Source of the DNA: JAGLOK01 sp963676355
Lineage (GTDB): Bacteria > Bacillota > Clostridia > Christensenellales > UMGS416
Reading direction: 5' to 3'
Length of the DNA: 64,000 nt
Assembly (NCBI GenBank): GCA_963676355.1
Contig: OY781093.1
Coordinates: forward strand, 1,426,001-1,490,000
In this document: piece by piece, positions 60,506 through 64,000 of the stretch
How positions within the stretch are numbered: position 1 is the first letter of the stretch
Layout of the letters: the number at the start of each line of letters is the position of its first letter
Notes under the pieces: generated by a model
Databases searched by the model: none
Told to the model about the DNA's origin: nothing
The model's input: only the letters and a program-made list of their open reading frames with translations
Position numbers and translations under genes: made by a program

Positions 60506-61348
60506 TCATGAAAGACTCACTTCAAAAGTGCCTTCCACAAATCCTATCCTTCTCGTATTGTCGTCTATGTCAAAAACTTGTACAACAGAGTGCAATAGCG
60601 TTGTGCTGTGGTCGTTAACACCGTAGTATATGTTTGAAGTTGCTAGCTGCGAACATACTAGATCTTCATAATTAGACTTACGAGCATATTCAACGATGTG
60701 CACACGGGAAGTGTCTCCATTTATTGATAGAGTAACAGCTGGTGTGTTCACCTTTTTTTTGCTTATATTTACTATCACAACAAGCGGGCTTGAGGCGTAT
60801 TTTTTAGAAAATGACATTGCAGATTGTGATCCAACCTGAACGGATGCCGTTGCAGAAGCCAAAGAGCTTGTTAATGTGATATTGCCAACAGCAGCTGTCT
60901 GTGTTCCCGAGTTTGCAGTGTCGTCTGTTCCGCTTGTGCCAATTATCTTCACCTGTTCTCCTATAATATTTATATGAAGATATGATGGGTTGTCTGATAT
61001 GGTTAAATCCGGATAAGCACCGTCGGGATAAATATGTTTTTGTATATAGCAGTCGTTTGATCCGTCGCCATCGGAGTCGTACAAAACTTTAGCGGTTGAG
61101 GTTGAAAGCAATGTGCTGTAATCTTCAGCCACCAGATTTTCATAGACCTGTTGGGCGACATATGCGCCATCAAGTAAATCTTGCGAAACCATGGTTGTCT
61201 GCATGGCAGAAGTGAAAACTGCAAGTATAGGGGTTATAATAATCGTTAAAATAACTAAACTTATTAAAACTTCAAGAAGTGTGAAGCCTTTTTTGTTTTT
61301 TATGAAAGAAAAATCAATTTTTATTTTATGATTCTCCAACCCGTTCAT
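60506..61348 (-). CDS. Minor pilin (PilV-like)
   Basis: A 280-residue pilin-like protein. The leader peptide is long (about 22 residues), ending NKKG, followed by FTLLEVLISLVILTIII with Glu at position 5. The stalk helix contains GAYVAQQVYENL, as in PilV/PilI minor pilins. A larger beta-rich domain follows. The ATG at 61348 has GGGTGA upstream; a TTG four codons earlier is an alternative. It follows the peptidase gene directly. Confidence 0.85.
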   Translation of the reverse strand: MNGLENHKIKIDFSFIKNKKGFTLLEVLISLVILTIIITPILAVFTSAMQTTMVSQDLLDGAYVAQQVYENLVAEDYSTLLSTSTAKVLYDSDGDGSNDCYIQKHIYPDGAYPDLTISDNPSYLHINIIGEQVKIIGTSGTDDTANSGTQTAAVGNITLTSSLASATASVQVGSQSAMSFSKKYASSPLVVIVNISKKKVNTPAVTLSINGDTSRVHIVEYARKSNYEDLVCSQLATSNIYYGVNDHSTTLLHSVVQVFDIDDNTRRIGFVEGTFEVSLS

Positions 61349-61360
61349 GTTATCACCCAA

Positions 61361-62197
61361 TTATTTTATTATAAGACTCATGTACCATTCAATAAGCTTA
61401 CTGCCGTACAGCATTGATGTCAGACTGCCGACTGCAAGGAATGGACCAAATGCCATATAATGTCCCTTTTTTTCTTGATCATCATTTTCAGAATCCTGAT
61501 TTCTTGATTTCCTTTTGGCATAAAGCAGTATTATTGCACCTGCTATACCACCAAGGTATACTGCAATAATCAGTGCAGCTACTGTAAGCTTCAAGCCGAG
61601 GAATAAACCTACAACCGCCATTAGCTTCATGTCTCCGCCACCCATTCCGTCTTTTTTGGCGATTAGCTTTGCTCCTAGGTTTATAACAAGTAGGGGAGTA
61701 AACCCTGCAAGCGCACCGTAGAGCGCATCTAGAGCATTTCTAAGATAGCTCCCGCTTGTGTCGGGGACTACTTTGGCTGCGACAAATATAATGCCTACAA
61801 CTGCTCCAAAAATCATGAGACCATTTGGAATGGTTTGTGTGTCTATATCAATAAACGTCACAGTTATCAAAAGCGCAGTCAGCGTAAGAGCGGCCAAAAG
61901 ATATAAGTTAAGTCCGATAATAAAATACACGCCAATAAACAACAAACCCGTCAAAAGCTCCACAAGCATATATCTTGGTGAGATTTTGCTTCCGCAGTGT
62001 CTGCACTTTCCTTTTAGAAAAAGCCAAGAAAAAACTGGGACAAGATCTAAAGGTGTAAGCCTTTTTTTACACTTCGGGCAATGAGATGGCGGCATTACAA
62101 TTGATTCGCCTGCCGGTATTCTATAGATACAGACATTCAGAAACGAACCGATTATAAGACCAAAAACGAAGATTGTAATAATTATCAGATATTCCAT
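61361..62197 (-). CDS. pilD: Prepilin peptidase / N-methyltransferase
   Basis: A 278-residue membrane protease with about seven helices. The cytoplasmic N-terminal loop has the two CxxC pairs (CPKC and CRHC) tied to the methyltransferase part. The two catalytic aspartates are in FIDIDTQTIPN and GGGDMKL (the GxGD-type motif). It cuts and methylates the pilins encoded around it. GAGGT precedes the ATG by 5 bases. The terminator after pilA lies just upstream, so expression depends on read-through. Confidence 0.95.
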   Translation of the reverse strand: MEYLIIITIFVFGLIIGSFLNVCIYRIPAGESIVMPPSHCPKCKKRLTPLDLVPVFSWLFLKGKCRHCGSKISPRYMLVELLTGLLFIGVYFIIGLNLYLLAALTLTALLITVTFIDIDTQTIPNGLMIFGAVVGIIFVAAKVVPDTSGSYLRNALDALYGALAGFTPLLVINLGAKLIAKKDGMGGGDMKLMAVVGLFLGLKLTVAALIIAVYLGGIAGAIILLYAKRKSRNQDSENDDQEKKGHYMAFGPFLAVGSLTSMLYGSKLIEWYMSLIIK

Positions 62198-62218
62198 ATA
62201 ACCTCAGCTAATCTTAGT

Positions 62219-62256
62219 AGAAAAAAAGAGGCATCTGAAATCAAATGCCCCCTTTT
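62219..62256 (-). terminator. Partial terminator between pilA and pilD
   Basis: On the minus strand a hairpin (AAAAGGGGGCATTT with AGATGCCTCTTTT, one bulge) is followed by TTT. It should make most transcripts end after pilA, giving more major pilin than assembly proteins. Confidence 0.75.
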
Positions 62257-62268
62257 GAAATTCTAATG

Positions 62269-62625
62269 TTATTCGGATGCTTCATTAACGGTGGCATTTC
62301 CGTCAGCCGCAACTGCCAACCATAAAAGAGCGGCGGTATAGTCTGCTTCACTCATTGTAACGTCAATGTCTGATGCTGTATTAAATGCTGCAGCTGTTGC
62401 CGGCTCAGCCACAATGCGTGCAGCTGCATCGTTTAAAGCATTATGTGTGTTTATAGCGCCAGCGAGTATAGCCGCATTAGCTCTATTGCTTGCATCTTCA
62501 GCTTGGTCTCTGACGGTCAGATAATTGGGTATAGCAACTGCTGCTAAAATAGCGATAATTGCAATAACCACGATAAGTTCAATCATCGTGAAACCCTTTT
62601 TATTCTTTTTCATTTTCTTAATCAT
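62269..62625 (-). CDS. pilA: Major type IV pilin
   Basis: A 118-residue type IVa pilin. Leader MIKKMKKNKKG, then FTMIELIVVIAIIAILAAVA with Glu5 and the usual Pro kink (IPNYL). A small, alanine-rich globular domain lacks cysteines, so there is no D-loop disulfide. AGGAG lies 6 bases before the ATG. A 218-base A+T-rich upstream region with many TATATA stretches probably contains its own promoter. A terminator follows, consistent with high-level expression. Confidence 0.94.
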   Translation of the reverse strand: MIKKMKKNKKGFTMIELIVVIAIIAILAAVAIPNYLTVRDQAEDASNRANAAILAGAINTHNALNDAAARIVAEPATAAAFNTASDIDVTMSEADYTAALLWLAVAADGNATVNEASE

Positions 62626-62843
62626 AATACACTCCTATAAATAATTATTTCTTCATTGTTAATAACAAATACCACATATATTATATCATATATTTCAAAT
62701 TTGATATATATAGAATCATATATATAACTAAAAGTTATTTACAAAATATATATAAACCAAGCAATATATATTCAAACATAAATATTTATTTTTTTTCAGT
62801 TTCGAGAACTTTTTTTTCTTTTCAGAGCAAGTATTTGACTTTT

Positions 62844-64000
62844 CTACATAATATTCATCATTTCGAACATTGGAAGCAGTATAGAAATGACAATAAATAA
62901 CACCATTCCGCCCAAAATCACGATAATCAAAGGCTCAAGCATCGACATCATTCTGGTGATTGCATCGTTTGCTTCATCAGTGTAATAGTCTGATGTTCTT
63001 TGTAACATATCTTCAAGTGTTCCAGACTCTTCACCGACTCTTGTCATGTGATGAACCATAGGGGGGAATACATCCATCTCTTCTAATGTGTCAGCTAGCG
63101 CGTGCCCCTGTTTAATATTATCGGCAACTGCTATAAGCCCTTCTTCGACAAAAAGATTGTTTATAGAGCGTGAAGTAACTTCGATAGCCACAGTGAGTGG
63201 AACGCCGGCTGAAAAAAGCGTGCAAAGTGTTCGAGTAAATCGTGCTGCTACTATTTTTTTTATGAGCTTTCCGAACATAGGGAGTTTAAGCTTTGTTTTG
63301 TCCCATTCAATTCTGCCTGAATGAGTTTTAAGAATAACGCGAATAGAAACAACTATAAGCAAGATGATGCCTGCAAGAAGAATATAATTGAATCTTACAA
63401 AATCACTCATGTTGATCAAAAGCTGTGTTACGCCAGGAAGTTCATTGCCTGTGCTTTCAAAGATGCCTACAAAAGTTGGAACAACTTCAGCTAAGAGATA
63501 GATAACAACAATAATCGCCACAACTCCAACAACAGCGGGGTATGTAAGTGCATTTTTAATTTTGTTTTGAAGTTTGTAGTCTTTTTCAAAATTTTCGCCC
63601 ATGCGCTCAAAAGCATCATCTAAAGTTCCGGATAGCTCGCCTGCTTCCAAGATAGAATAAAACATAGTGGGGAACTTTTCATCATGGTCTCTGAAGGCCT
63701 CAGAAAGCGAGCGTCCAACCTGCACCTTTTCAAATACATCTTCTAGCACTTTTCTTAAGACTTTGTTTTCAGTTTGCGTTTGCATGATGTTAAGCCCTTG
63801 AGAAAGAGGAACACCTGCTTTTAAAATCGCTCCAAACTGCTGGCAAAAAATTGTTAGCACTTTTGCAGGTATTTTAGAAAAAAACTTTATTTCTTTTGAA
63901 CCTACATTTTCCTCAACAACATTTATTTCAATAGGATAAAAAGCTTTTTCGCGCAACATGTTGCGCACGGAGATTTCATCGTTTGCTTCATAGACCCCTT
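62844..64000 (-). CDS. pilC: Type IV pilus inner-membrane platform protein PilC (5' end beyond window)
   Basis: At least 385 residues of a GspF/PilC-family platform protein; the reading frame stays open to the window edge, so the first few dozen residues are missing. It contains both GspF repeats: FCQQFGAILKAGVPLSQGLN with YSILEAGELSGTLDDAFERM, and FTRTLCTLFSAGVPLTVAIE with MTRVGEESGTLEDMLQRT. Each is followed by membrane helices. A GTG at 63968 is internal, not a start: upstream codons (GVYEANDEIS) fit the family's N-terminal domain. PilB/PilT motor genes are presumably beyond the edge. Confidence 0.94.
   Translation of the reverse strand, partial: GVYEANDEISVRNMLREKAFYPIEINVVEENVGSKEIKFFSKIPAKVLTIFCQQFGAILKAGVPLSQGLNIMQTQTENKVLRKVLEDVFEKVQVGRSLSEAFRDHDEKFPTMFYSILEAGELSGTLDDAFERMGENFEKDYKLQNKIKNALTYPAVVGVVAIIVVIYLLAEVVPTFVGIFESTGNELPGVTQLLINMSDFVRFNYILLAGIILLIVVSIRVILKTHSGRIEWDKTKLKLPMFGKLIKKIVAARFTRTLCTLFSAGVPLTVAIEVTSRSINNLFVEEGLIAVADNIKQGHALADTLEEMDVFPPMVHHMTRVGEESGTLEDMLQRTSDYYTDEANDAITRMMSMLEPLIIVILGGMVLFIVISILLPMFEMMNIM

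Overview
The window looks like a chromosomal segment of a low-GC, Gram-positive obligate anaerobe of the class Clostridia. The support is an NAD(P)-linked trimeric [FeFe] hydrogenase, a FabK/FabT-type fatty acid synthesis operon, a clostridial-type single-chain PurL, a RelQ-like alarmone synthetase, a Firmicutes-type Type IV pilus locus and strong AGGAGG ribosome sites throughout. The lineage within Clostridia (perhaps Anaerovoracaceae/Peptostreptococcales) is a guess. I saw no rRNA, tRNA, CRISPR array, prophage or complete insertion sequence.

Layout. 1-3.6 kb: the end of a two-component system (response regulator tail plus histidine kinase), a 2H phosphoesterase, a Bcp peroxiredoxin and a minimal nucleotidyltransferase. 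3.6-6.6 kb, minus strand: an ABC-2 exporter (ATPase plus two permeases) preceded by a 58-codon leader gene and an intrinsic terminator. A 109-bp insertion between the permease genes is bounded by 27-bp direct repeats. 6.7-12.8 kb: an SDR epimerase and three large polytopic membrane proteins of glycosyltransferase-C type, probably for surface glycan. 12.8-15.8 kb, minus strand: a TetR regulator with a second ABC-2 exporter.

15.9-22.5 kb: a small coiled-coil protein and a hydrogenase operon of a NuoE-like subunit, a NuoF-like subunit fused to a GltD/NfnB-type NADPH oxidoreductase, and the H-cluster catalytic subunit. 22.5-33.7 kb: a DUF2804 protein on the minus strand, then a FabT-like MarR regulator and the full malonyl-CoA and FASII set accB-accC-accD-accA-fabH-acpP-fabK-fabD-fabG-fabF-fabZ. 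Two FabT-box-like sites lie in front of fabT and accB. 33.7-39.3 kb: another GT-C-like membrane protein, a DUF4406-like protein, a highly structured 227-bp repeat element, a GltS-like symporter, a PlsC-like acyltransferase with a zinc-ribbon tail, and a flavodoxin.

39.4-46.6 kb: a DUF1015 protein, aspartokinase, PurL and a RelQ-like (p)ppGpp synthetase. 46.5-53.3 kb, minus strand: a TPR protein, serC-serA, an OFA-family MFS transporter, an unusual PNPOx-Old Yellow Enzyme fusion and an ArsR regulator. 53.5-64 kb, minus strand: a Type IV pilus operon (pilC, pilA, pilD, two minor pilins, two large paralogous PilX-like proteins with beta-helix-like repeats, pilM, pilN, pilO). It runs off the right edge inside pilC.

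The most novel-looking items are the twin PilX/beta-helix pilus proteins, the leader gene-attenuator arrangement, the direct-repeat insertion with its 39-codon bridging ORF, and the 35.8-36.0 kb element ended by identical hairpins. Most gene starts were re-chosen from ribosome binding sites. All functional calls come from motif reading, not database searches.
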